From Bacteroidales bacterium (lineage in GTDB: Bacteria > Bacteroidota > Bacteroidia > Bacteroidales > WCHB1-69), in assembly GCA_012518765.1 (NCBI GenBank), contig JAAYRN010000026.1:1-5589 (forward strand): DNA of 5,589 bases. The letters are read 5' to 3'. A program made the position numbers and the translations under genes. Position 1 is the first letter of the stretch. Every line of letters begins with the position of its first letter. The notes beneath the pieces are model-generated. The model was not told the DNA's origin, made no database searches, and saw nothing but the letters and a program-made list of their open reading frames with translations. Positions 1 through 4,855 of this stretch are shown here, piece by piece.

Positions 1-1388
1 ATCAACAAGATATAGATAAAACAAAGGTTACAGGTTCCTTCGATTACGACCCAATAACCTATTTGCTACTGCATAATAAATTTTGGAAATCCAAGGAAGA
101 AGACCTGCAAGAAATCGTATATTTACAACAAAATATAGGAAAACAATTACCTAATTTCAACTACATTTCTTCCAACGGAAATATTTTACACAACTGCGGC
201 ACTACCATTGTGCAAGAGTTAGCTTATTCGCTTGCTATTGCAAATGAATACATTGTATTTGCTACCGAAAAAGGATTGAGCATAGACGACATTGCTCCCC
301 ACATACAATTTACTTTTTCCATAGCATCTAATTATTTTATGGAAATTGCTAAATTACGAGTAGGTAGAATGTTATGGGCAAGCATCGTAGAAGCCTACAA
401 CCCATCTGTAGCCGAAGCTGGAAAAATAAACTGCTATAGCATTTCCTCATCGTGGAACAAAACCATGTACGATTCCAATGTAAACATGCTCAGAGCCACC
501 ACCGAAGGTATGGCAGCCGCTATTGGAGGCACTGATGCTATATTGCTTGCTCCCTTTGACGAAACCTATAAAGATGCCGATAGTTTTTCGCAACGATTGG
601 CAAAAAACATACAAGTTATACTGAAAGAAGAAGCTCATTTTGACAAGGTAAACGACCCCGCAGCGGGTTCATACTACATTGAAAATCTGACGCATTCCAT
701 GGCTAATGAAGTATGGAATTTATTTTTAGAAATTGAAAATACAGGCGGACTTATACAATCGGCAATGCAAGGAAAAATCAAAGAAGCTGTTGAAGCTTCT
801 TGCCAAAAACGAAACATGGATATAGCTACGCGAAAAATTGTTTTGTTAGGCACCAATCAATATCCAAATACAAACGAATCCATGATTGATAAGATAAGCC
901 TCAAGCCCATAGCTACTTACAAAGGATTACAACCCTATAGAGGAGCTATTCCTTTTGAAGAATTACGCTTAGCTACCGAAAAATGGGCTAAAAAACACGG
1001 GCGACCCAAAGTTTTCTTATTTAAAATAGGAAACTTAGCCATGCGACAAGCAAGGGCTGGTTTTATTAGCAATTTCTTTGGATGTGCGGGCTATGAAATC
1101 ATAGAAACACCGGGATACAAAACAGCCGAAGAAGGATTAAAAGATGTAAAATATTCTAATCCTCACATAGTTGTTATATGTAGCTCAGACGAAGAATACG
1201 ACACATTTGCACCCGAAATTACAGAAAAAATAAAATCATTTAATCCCTCTATACGCTCCGTAGTAGCAGGAAATCCTGTAGATAGCATAGAAAAATTAAA
1301 AACAGCAGGCATAGACGATTTTATTCACGTAAGACTCAATGTATTGGAAACCTTACGTAAGTATAATAAGCTATTGGGAATTGAATAA
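1..1388 (+). CDS. mutA: Methylmalonyl-CoA mutase small (beta) subunit, 5'-truncated by the window edge
   Basis: The frame is open from base 3 to the TAA at 1386-1388, giving 461 visible residues. The first in-frame start-like codon (TTG at 63) is internal, since coding sequence (GSFDYDPITY) continues upstream of it. From family lengths I infer that roughly 150-180 N-terminal residues are missing. The visible part covers the rest of the acyl-CoA-binding barrel, with family-typical stretches GGTDAILLAPFDE, RLAKNIQVILKEE and NDPAAGSYYIENLT, and then a C-terminal B12-binding-like fold from about visible residue 335. Where catalytic subunits carry the cobalamin ligand motif DxHxxG, this protein reads GNLAMRQAR, with no histidine. 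That marks it as the small, non-catalytic subunit, which pairs with MutB in the cytoplasm to interconvert succinyl-CoA and (R)-methylmalonyl-CoA. In many Bacteroidota mutB follows directly; here it does not. Confidence 0.93.
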   Translation, partial: QQDIDKTKVTGSFDYDPITYLLLHNKFWKSKEEDLQEIVYLQQNIGKQLPNFNYISSNGNILHNCGTTIVQELAYSLAIANEYIVFATEKGLSIDDIAPHIQFTFSIASNYFMEIAKLRVGRMLWASIVEAYNPSVAEAGKINCYSISSSWNKTMYDSNVNMLRATTEGMAAAIGGTDAILLAPFDETYKDADSFSQRLAKNIQVILKEEAHFDKVNDPAAGSYYIENLTHSMANEVWNLFLEIENTGGLIQSAMQGKIKEAVEASCQKRNMDIATRKIVLLGTNQYPNTNESMIDKISLKPIATYKGLQPYRGAIPFEELRLATEKWAKKHGRPKVFLFKIGNLAMRQARAGFISNFFGCAGYEIIETPGYKTAEEGLKDVKYSNPHIVVICSSDEEYDTFAPEITEKIKSFNPSIRSVVAGNPVDSIEKLKTAGIDDFIHVRLNVLETLRKYNKLLGIE

Positions 1389-1459
1389 TAAAAGGATAAC
1401 ATATAAAAGAATTGAATATAAACTTAAAACTTTGTAATGACATAACATAAAAACATATA

Positions 1460-1484
1460 AAATTTAGCGTTTCGCTTAAAATTT
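1460..1484. other. Small bulged hairpin downstream of mutA
   Basis: AAATTTAGCG (1460-1469) pairs with CGCT-AAA-TTT (1473-1484) around a TTT loop, with single-base bulges at T1477 and A1481. It begins about 70 bases after the mutA stop. No T-run follows, so it is a poor intrinsic terminator. It may end mutA transcripts in a factor-dependent way or be part of the larger structured element beginning at 1487. The stem is mostly A-T and could be chance in such AT-rich DNA. Confidence 0.3.
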
Positions 1485-1486
1485 CC

Positions 1487-1609
1487 TGTTACGGATATAC
1501 GACCATTTATTAAAAAAGTAACACAGGAAAGTAAAGTTGAAACGTCCACGGTGAGGCGTGGGCGTTCTCTTTGCTTTGTGTTACAACCTTTGGTCGGGCA
1601 TCCGTAACA
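1487..1609. repeat. 123-base interrupted palindrome with four GTTAC/GTAAC boxes (structured RNA or DNA hairpin element)
   Basis: Read as one long hairpin, it has four nested helices. The outer stem pairs 1487-1505 with 1591-1609 (16 Watson-Crick pairs, one G-T wobble, two mismatches at its middle). Next, GTAACAC (1518-1524) pairs with GTGTTAC (1578-1584). After a bulge AGG at 1525-1527, AAAGTAAAG (1528-1536) pairs with CTTTGCTTT (1569-1577) with one wobble. The tip is AACGTCCACG (1541-1550) with CGTGGGCGTT (1557-1566), ten pairs including one wobble, closing on the hexaloop GTGAGG. Bases 1541-1610 are 53% G+C, well above the AT-rich flanks. The hairpin is followed by an 8-T run near 1634. No reading frame of note crosses it. 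It could be a small RNA, a leader controlling the downstream genes, or a DNA hairpin used by a mobile element. Strand and function are unknown. Confidence 0.7.
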
Positions 1610-1648
1610 AGTAGAGGGAATTAGCTCACGCTGTTTTTTTTATATATA

Positions 1649-1656
1649 TAACTTTT
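1649..1656 (+). promoter_or_regulatory. Weak Bacteroidota-like -7 element upstream of the small-gene cluster
   Basis: TAACTTTT differs from the Bacteroidota -7 consensus TAnnTTTG only at the last base. It lies just after an AT-rich TATATATA tract. Transcription from here would begin around 1660-1670 and leave a leader of about 45 bases before the ATG at 1711. No clear TTG -33 element is visible at the usual distance, so this is tentative. Confidence 0.25.
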
Positions 1657-1710
1657 ACGGAGATGCCGATAGCCGTTTTTAAGTGGAGGCAATATAAATA
1701 CCTTACAAAA

Positions 1711-1971
1711 ATGATAGTTATTTCAAATCAAATTCTAATCGACTTTTTACGGTTAAACAACCGTGCTAATGATGTTCGAAATGAACAATTAGGCAAACAA
1801 TTAGACGACATCATTAAAAAACTTGGCGGAACACAACACGAAAGAGTGGATGGTGGACGTAGTAATGAAGAAGGACAACCTTATGGGTTTCCAAAAACTT
1901 CAATGAGTTATGATTTTCCAGAAAATCAATTGCAAACTTTATTTATTAATATTTTAAACACAATATCATGA
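1711..1971 (+). CDS. Hypothetical protein, 86 residues, coupled to a TM2-SHOCT gene
   Basis: I do not recognise this protein. It is soluble-looking, with no signal peptide or membrane segment. A helical N-terminal half (residues 1-38) has mixed charge, including QLGKQLDDIIKKLGG. A polar glycine-rich linker (HERVDGGRSNEEGQ) and a hydrophobic C-terminus (LQTLFINILNTIS) follow. The frame also contains an upstream ATG at 1663, which would add 16 residues. I prefer 1711 because 1663 lies against or inside the candidate promoter and a repeat-like motif (1655-1669), its GGAG is immediately adjacent to the ATG with no usable spacing, and the extra residues look like translated non-coding sequence. 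The stop overlaps the next gene's ATG (ATGA at 1968-1971), which suggests translational coupling and a joint role with the membrane protein. Confidence 0.6.
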   Translation: MIVISNQILIDFLRLNNRANDVRNEQLGKQLDDIIKKLGGTQHERVDGGRSNEEGQPYGFPKTSMSYDFPENQLQTLFINILNTIS

Positions 1972-2339
1972 AATCAAAAGTAACAGCTTATTTATTATGG
2001 TTTTTCTTGGGTATTTTCGGTGCACACAAATTTTACTTAGGAAAAGTAGGTATGGGAATTCTTTACTTATTTACCTTTGGTTTATTTTTTATAGGTTGGT
2101 TTATAGACCTTTTTACCTTAGGTTCTAAAGTTGATCTTTATAATGCGTTACATTTCGGAAGCGGAAAAAATGTAAATACCAATACTGCGAGTAACATAAA
2201 TAACATAGTTTTAAATGTTCCCGAAAGTGGTCAATCAACTAATGTAACAGAACAACTTCTAAAATTAGCAGAATTAAAATCGTCTGGAGTATTAAGTGAA
2301 GAAGAATTTAACGCTCAAAAAACAAAACTATTAACTTGA
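1968..2339 (+). CDS. TM2 domain membrane protein with C-terminal SHOCT domain
   Basis: This 123-residue protein has a TM2 domain followed by a SHOCT domain. Two hydrophobic helices (about residues 6-20 and 28-50) flank the TM2 hallmark GAHKFYLGKVGMG, and the second ends in GWFIDLFTLGS. A polar asparagine/threonine-rich linker (about 64-92) leads to a short helical hairpin at 94-122 (EQLLKLAELKSSGVLSEEEF), which is the SHOCT pattern. TM2 proteins sit in the inner membrane. SHOCT is a small C-terminal module thought to act in oligomerisation or binding, but the job of such fusions is not known. The gene starts within the ATGA overlap with the preceding 86-residue gene, so the two are probably one operon. 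Family calls are firm; function is open. Confidence 0.88.
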   Translation: MKSKVTAYLLWFFLGIFGAHKFYLGKVGMGILYLFTFGLFFIGWFIDLFTLGSKVDLYNALHFGSGKNVNTNTASNINNIVLNVPESGQSTNVTEQLLKLAELKSSGVLSEEEFNAQKTKLLT

Positions 2340-2373
2340 TAAGAAGTATTTTAAAATCTGTATAGAATAAATA

Positions 2374-2442
2374 ATGAACACAAAAACATTTATGGATACT
2401 GTATTTTCAAAATTTGAAAAAAGCAAATTTTCTGTTTTATAG
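2374..2442 (+). pseudogene. 22-codon ORF, possibly the 5' piece of a frame-broken small gene
   Basis: It starts ATGAACACAAAAACATTT and ends at TAG 2440-2442. The product MNTKTFMDTVFSKFEKSK... looks like a plausible protein N-terminus. The -1 frame becomes open after the TGA at 2415-2417 and reads ...IEADRELMNSYLDLL..., running without a stop into the ORF at 2460. The A6 run at 2417-2422 is the natural place for an indel. Alone, 22 codons in AT-rich DNA prove nothing; the case rests on how well the two pieces join. Confidence 0.25.
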
Positions 2443-2459
2443 AAGCAGACAGAGAGCTA

Positions 2460-2633
2460 ATGAATAGTTATTTGGACTTATTAGCAGAAAAAGATTTATA
2501 TCAATTAAGACACACGAATTCTCAAATTGCTCAATTGATAGCTAAACGGTATAATTTGCAGAACACGGAAATTGAAAATGAAGAACCTCAAAGTTCCTTA
2601 ATACAAAGCTTTAGTGAATTAAAATGTAAATAA
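2460..2633 (+). CDS. Small hypothetical ORF, 57 residues, possibly the 3' piece of a broken gene
   Basis: ATG at 2460 to TAA at 2631-2633. I do not recognise the product. Its N-terminal two thirds are helical and charged (MNSYLDLLAEKDLYQLRHT, then IAQLIAKRYNLQN), loosely like a small helical DNA-binding or antitoxin-type protein, but no specific motif supports that. The C-terminus is acidic then polar. The frame is open for 14 codons upstream of the ATG, back to 2418, and those codons look protein-like (IEADREL), so the present ATG may not be the original start. It follows the TM2-SHOCT gene by 120 bases on the same strand, with no terminator seen between them. Confidence 0.35.
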   Translation: MNSYLDLLAEKDLYQLRHTNSQIAQLIAKRYNLQNTEIENEEPQSSLIQSFSELKCK

Positions 2634-2646
2634 AAGAGCTTTAGTG
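2607..2646. repeat. 10-base direct repeat AGCTTTAGTG, copies 30 bases apart
   Basis: Exact copies lie at 2607-2616, inside the 3' end of the 57-residue ORF, and at 2637-2646, running into the hairpin stem at 2642. Ten identical bases so close together are suggestive of a small duplication at the edge of the accessory segment. I see no matching copy near the left edge at 1389-1490. Confidence 0.45.
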
Positions 2647-2668
2647 CGGGATCACCCCTCCCGCACTA
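2642..2668. terminator. Probable bidirectional terminator between the small-gene cluster and aroB
   Basis: TAGTGCGGG (2642-2650) and CCCGCACTA (2660-2668) form a perfect nine-pair GC-rich stem with a nine-base loop. The loop contains the aroB stop codon (minus-strand TGA, 2652-2654). The genes on both sides point at it. Neither side has a perfect T-run; on the minus strand a T-rich stretch follows a few bases after the stem (CTCTTTTATTTACATTTT). A stem overlapping the final codons and stop of aroB is a compact but unexceptional arrangement. Confidence 0.6.
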
Positions 2669-3689
2669 TATACTCAAACGCATTATTAAACTCTACATCG
2701 GAGCAGTTTTGGTTAATAACAGCGGTTCCTATTTTTTGTAATAAAGTCATATTCAAGCTATCCCCTATCCTTTTTTTATCGTTGTATAGGTATTGTTTTA
2801 TAGGATTCAAATCGGTTAGAGAGATGGGAATGGGTTTAAAAAAGGAAGAAATAGTAGTGCTTATTTCATGGAGTTCATTCTCGGATATGTATTGTTTTTG
2901 GAAGGAAATATGAGCTTCGGCAAGCATTCCCCATGCCACCGCTTCCCCGTGTAAAATAGGCTGTTTTTTTTGCATACACATAGCCTCAAGGGCGTGTCCT
3001 ACGCTATGTCCAAAATTTAGTTTTTTTCTTTCGTTTGTATCTTTAAAATCCAAGTTTACAATGGATTGTTTGATTTGTATTGATTTTTCAATTCGCTGTA
3101 TATCGCATAGTTCATTTCTACGTATGGCAATAGTTTTTAGCTCCTGCCAATGATTTTCGTCAGCTATCAGTCCATGTTTTAGCATTTCGGCTAAGCCTGC
3201 TTTGCAATGGCGAAAAGGCAGGGTTTTTAGCATTTTGGGAAACACAAATACTGCCTGTGGTTTATAAAAAGTACCTATTTGATTTTTGATATTTTTAAAA
3301 TTTACGGCAGTTTTTCCTCCTATGGCTGCGTCTACTTGTGCCAATAAAGAAGTGGGTATGTGTGCATAGGAAATTCCTCGTTTGAATACAGAAGCCACAA
3401 AACCACCCAAATCGCAAACCACCCCTCCCCCAAGGTTGAGTAAAAATGAGTTTCTATCTGCCTGAAAATGCAATAATTTTTCACATAATTGCCCAACATA
3501 TTTCCAATCTTTGCTTTTTTCGCCAGCGGGAACGCTAATCACAGCCGCATCTTGCAGTTCAGGAACAAGCCTAAACAAAGGAGGTAAACAATATTTTTTG
3601 GTGTTTTTATCACATAAAACAATAACAGACTGCTTATTACAAACTATTTGTTTTATTTTCTTCTCAGCGACTGTATGGTAGTAAATCAT
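2652..3689 (-). CDS. aroB: 3-dehydroquinate synthase
   Basis: A full-length 345-residue protein, normal for the family. It converts DAHP to 3-dehydroquinate, the second step of the shikimate pathway, in the cytoplasm with NAD+ and a divalent metal. Visible motifs, in order: PAGEKSK (54-60), the NAD-binding GGGVVCDLGGFVAS (87-100) followed by KRG, IPTSLLAQVDAAIGGKTAVN (111-130), GTFYKP (139-144), AEMLKHG (167-173), LNFGHSVGHALE (224-235), LHGEAVAWGM (247-255) and NDKKRIG (303-309). The metal ligands expected in the family map to E168, H228 and H248, and the catalytic histidine to H232; all are present. The ATG at 3687-3689 gives an N-terminus of normal length. The gene is transcribed alone, away from the tRNA operon, with a candidate -7 element about 40 bases upstream. 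Confidence 0.97.
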   Translation of the reverse strand: MIYYHTVAEKKIKQIVCNKQSVIVLCDKNTKKYCLPPLFRLVPELQDAAVISVPAGEKSKDWKYVGQLCEKLLHFQADRNSFLLNLGGGVVCDLGGFVASVFKRGISYAHIPTSLLAQVDAAIGGKTAVNFKNIKNQIGTFYKPQAVFVFPKMLKTLPFRHCKAGLAEMLKHGLIADENHWQELKTIAIRRNELCDIQRIEKSIQIKQSIVNLDFKDTNERKKLNFGHSVGHALEAMCMQKKQPILHGEAVAWGMLAEAHISFQKQYISENELHEISTTISSFFKPIPISLTDLNPIKQYLYNDKKRIGDSLNMTLLQKIGTAVINQNCSDVEFNNAFEYIVREG

Positions 3690-3729
3690 AAATTATGCGT
3701 ATGTATACATGTATAAATTGAATTATGTG

Positions 3730-3737
3730 CAAATGTA
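3730..3737 (-). promoter_or_regulatory. Candidate -7 promoter element for aroB
   Basis: The minus strand reads TACATTTG, an exact match to the Bacteroidota -7 consensus TAnnTTTG, about 40 bases before the aroB ATG. A TTTG lies 11 bases upstream, too close for a standard -33 element. Transcription would begin near 3723 and leave a leader of about 35 bases, which includes the ten-base palindrome ATGTATACAT (3701-3710). Confidence 0.5.
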
Positions 3738-3780
3738 GATAAAAATTACAAAATGGAAGGCTACTTATTGAAATAAATTG

Positions 3781-3788
3781 TATTTTTG
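3781..3788 (+). promoter_or_regulatory. Candidate -7 promoter element for the tRNA operon
   Basis: TATTTTTG matches TAnnTTTG exactly and lies 16 bases before the first tRNA base, the right distance for a short 5' leader removed by RNase P. A TTG at 3768-3770 is closer than the usual -33 spacing. This element and the aroB one diverge within the same 115-base gap. Confidence 0.5.
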
Positions 3789-3804
3789 CAGTCCCAAATT
3801 TGAA

Positions 3805-3878
3805 CGGGATGTAGCGCAGCTTGGTAGCGTGCTTCGTTCGGGACGAAGAGGTCGCAAGTTCGAATCTTGTCATCCCGA
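3805..3878 (+). tRNA. tRNA-Pro, anticodon CGG
   Basis: The cloverleaf is complete. The acceptor stem CGGGATG/CATCCCG (3805-3811 with 3871-3877) begins with the C typical of proline tRNAs. The D arm is GCGC/GCGT. The anticodon stem is CTTCG/CGAAG (3832-3836 with 3844-3848) with loop TTCGGGA, placing CGG at 3839-3841 and the proline-typical G37 after it. The T arm is GCAAG-TTCGAAT-CTTGT (3854-3870). The discriminator is A3878. CCA is not encoded, since CAC follows, so it must be added by CCA transferase. It reads CCG. The next tRNA begins 10 bases downstream, so both are likely cut from one transcript. Confidence 0.96.
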
Positions 3879-3888
3879 CACTCTTTAT

Positions 3889-3962
3889 GGTTCCGTAGCT
3901 CAGCTGGATAGAGCAACTGCCTTCTAAGCAGTAGGTCATGCGTTCGAATCGCATCGGAATCA
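3889..3962 (+). tRNA. tRNA-Arg, anticodon TCT
   Basis: The acceptor stem GGTTCCG (3889-3895) pairs with CGGAATC (3955-3961), with one G-T wobble. The D arm contains the usual TAGCTCAGCTGGATAGAGCA. The anticodon stem ACTGC/GCAGT (3916-3920 with 3928-3932) closes on loop CTTCTAA, placing TCT at 3924? within 3923-3925 by the seven-base loop rule (loop 3921-3927). It decodes AGA, a common arginine codon in AT-rich genomes, and AGG by wobble. The T arm has the standard GTTCGAATC. The discriminator is A3962 and CCA is not encoded. An intrinsic terminator follows directly. Confidence 0.96.
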
Positions 3963-3969
3963 CACACAC

Positions 3970-4003
3970 AAGCAATCTTATGTTAAAAAGATTGCTTTTT
4001 TTT
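3970..4003 (+). terminator. Intrinsic terminator of the tRNA operon
   Basis: AAGCAATCTT (3970-3979) and AAGATTGCTT (3988-3997) form a perfect ten-pair stem with loop ATGTTAAA. The descending arm runs into eight Ts (3996-4003). It is a textbook Rho-independent terminator 7 bases after the tRNA-Arg gene, and it separates the tRNA transcript from rsmA. Confidence 0.9.
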
Positions 4004-4035
4004 ATAAAAACCGCCTATGATATGCTCTATTTGTT

Positions 4036-4043
4036 TACTTTTG
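4036..4043 (+). promoter_or_regulatory. Candidate -7 promoter element for rsmA
   Basis: TACTTTTG fits TAnnTTTG exactly, 26 bases before the rsmA ATG and downstream of the tRNA terminator. It would give a leader of roughly 20 bases. I cannot see a well-placed -33 TTG. Confidence 0.5.
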
Positions 4044-4069
4044 CTCATTAAAACACCTTATTTTAAGAC

Positions 4070-4855
4070 ATGAAACGCAAAGTAACGGCTAAAAAAAGAT
4101 TGGGGCAGCATTTTTTGACGGACTACAACATAGCTCAACAAATAGTAGACAGTCGGCGAGCAAATACGCCAACAATGATAGAAATAGGTCCGGGAATGGG
4201 TGTTTTGACACAGTTTTTGATAAAAATTCCTGACATTGAACTGCATCTTATCGAATTAGACGAAGAATCGGTAGCTTATTTGCGTATACATTATCCTTGT
4301 TTGGATAAAAATATTCATGCTATGGATTTTTTAAAGGCAGATTTACAGACTATTACCAATGAACCATTTACACTTATTGGAAATTTTCCTTATAACATTT
4401 CAAATCAAATTCTTTTTAAAGTATTGGAATACAAAGATCAAATTCCCGAAGTGGTGGGTATGTTTCAAAAAGAAGTGGCTATGCGTATAGCTTCTAAACC
4501 CGGTAAAAAAGATTATGGCATATTAAGTGTCTTGCTTCAAGCGTATTACGATATAGAGTATTTATTTACAGTTGATGAGCATGTTTTTGACCCTCCTCCC
4601 AAGGTCAAATCAGGTGTGATTCGATTGACACGCAATGAGGTAAAAAAAATAAACTGCAACGAACAAGATTTTAAAACTTTGGTAAAAACTGCTTTCAACC
4701 AAAGGCGTAAAACTCTTAGAAACTCTTTAAAATCAATATCTTTCCCCGAATCATTGACCCAAGACCCTATTTTCAACAAACGACCTGAACAGCTTTCGGT
4801 TGAGGAATTTATATGGCTCACCAACGCATGGGTAAAGCAAGTTAATTTTTCATAA
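4070..4855 (+). CDS. rsmA: 16S rRNA (adenine1518-N6/adenine1519-N6)-dimethyltransferase
   Basis: A full-length 261-residue protein (RsmA, also called KsgA). It uses S-adenosylmethionine to dimethylate two adjacent adenines in the 3' terminal hairpin loop of 16S rRNA, late in small-subunit assembly. Motifs: N-terminal KKRLGQHFLTD (8-18), SAM-binding EIGPGMGVLT (38-47), acidic ribose-binding ELDE (62-65), MDF (85-87), catalytic NFPYNIS (105-111, the N-L/F-P-Y motif of adenine N6-methyltransferases), FQKEVAMRI (132-140), YGILSVL (149-155), PPPKVKSGVIRL (175-186) and the C-terminal FNQRRKTLRNSL (209-220). No key residue is missing. The ATG at 4070 places RLGQHFL at the usual distance from the N-terminus. 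The last 14 bases overlap the end of the convergent secreted-protein gene. Confidence 0.97.
   Translation: MKRKVTAKKRLGQHFLTDYNIAQQIVDSRRANTPTMIEIGPGMGVLTQFLIKIPDIELHLIELDEESVAYLRIHYPCLDKNIHAMDFLKADLQTITNEPFTLIGNFPYNISNQILFKVLEYKDQIPEVVGMFQKEVAMRIASKPGKKDYGILSVLLQAYYDIEYLFTVDEHVFDPPPKVKSGVIRLTRNEVKKINCNEQDFKTLVKTAFNQRRKTLRNSLKSISFPESLTQDPIFNKRPEQLSVEEFIWLTNAWVKQVNFS

Noticed and set aside
447..856. Minus-strand ORFs at 447-638 and 674-856
   Set aside because: Both are shadows of mutA, whose plus-strand protein is clearly conserved through this stretch.
1487..1609. Integron attC site
   Set aside because: The outer boxes read GTTACGG...CCGTAAC, the opposite polarity to RYYYAAC...GTTRRRY. The inner pair has the right polarity but its bases do not fit the consensus. 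No integrase gene is visible.
1487..1609. CRISPR array or retron RNA
   Set aside because: There are no regularly spaced direct repeats, and no cas gene or reverse transcriptase in the window.
1663..1710. Upstream ATG at 1663 as the start of the 86-residue gene
   Set aside because: The GGAG touches the ATG with no spacing, and the added 16 residues fall on a diverged copy of the palindrome arm motif. It remains possible but is less likely than 1711.
2417..2423. Programmed -1 frameshift at AAAAAAG
   Set aside because: The upstream ORF reads this heptamer in the wrong phase for tandem slippage (GAA AAA AGC), and no stimulatory hairpin is evident downstream.
2644..2913. Plus-strand ORF of 89 codons
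   Set aside because: It lies antisense within the C-terminal part of aroB, whose motifs are intact, and the product resembles nothing.
3701..3710. Palindrome ATGTATACAT in the aroB leader as an operator
   Set aside because: A ten-base AT-rich palindrome is expected by chance in such sequence, and no second copy or regulator gene is present.
3664..3975. Minus-strand ORFs of 103 and 68 codons (3664-3975 and 3761-3967) with peptides such as MTRFELATSSSRTKHA and RFERMTYCLEGS
   Set aside because: They are antisense translations of the two tRNA genes. Such peptides appear widely in databases as mistaken proteins for exactly this reason.
4058..4824. Minus-strand ORFs at 4058-4246 and 4546-4824
   Set aside because: They are antisense to rsmA, which is complete and carries all family motifs.
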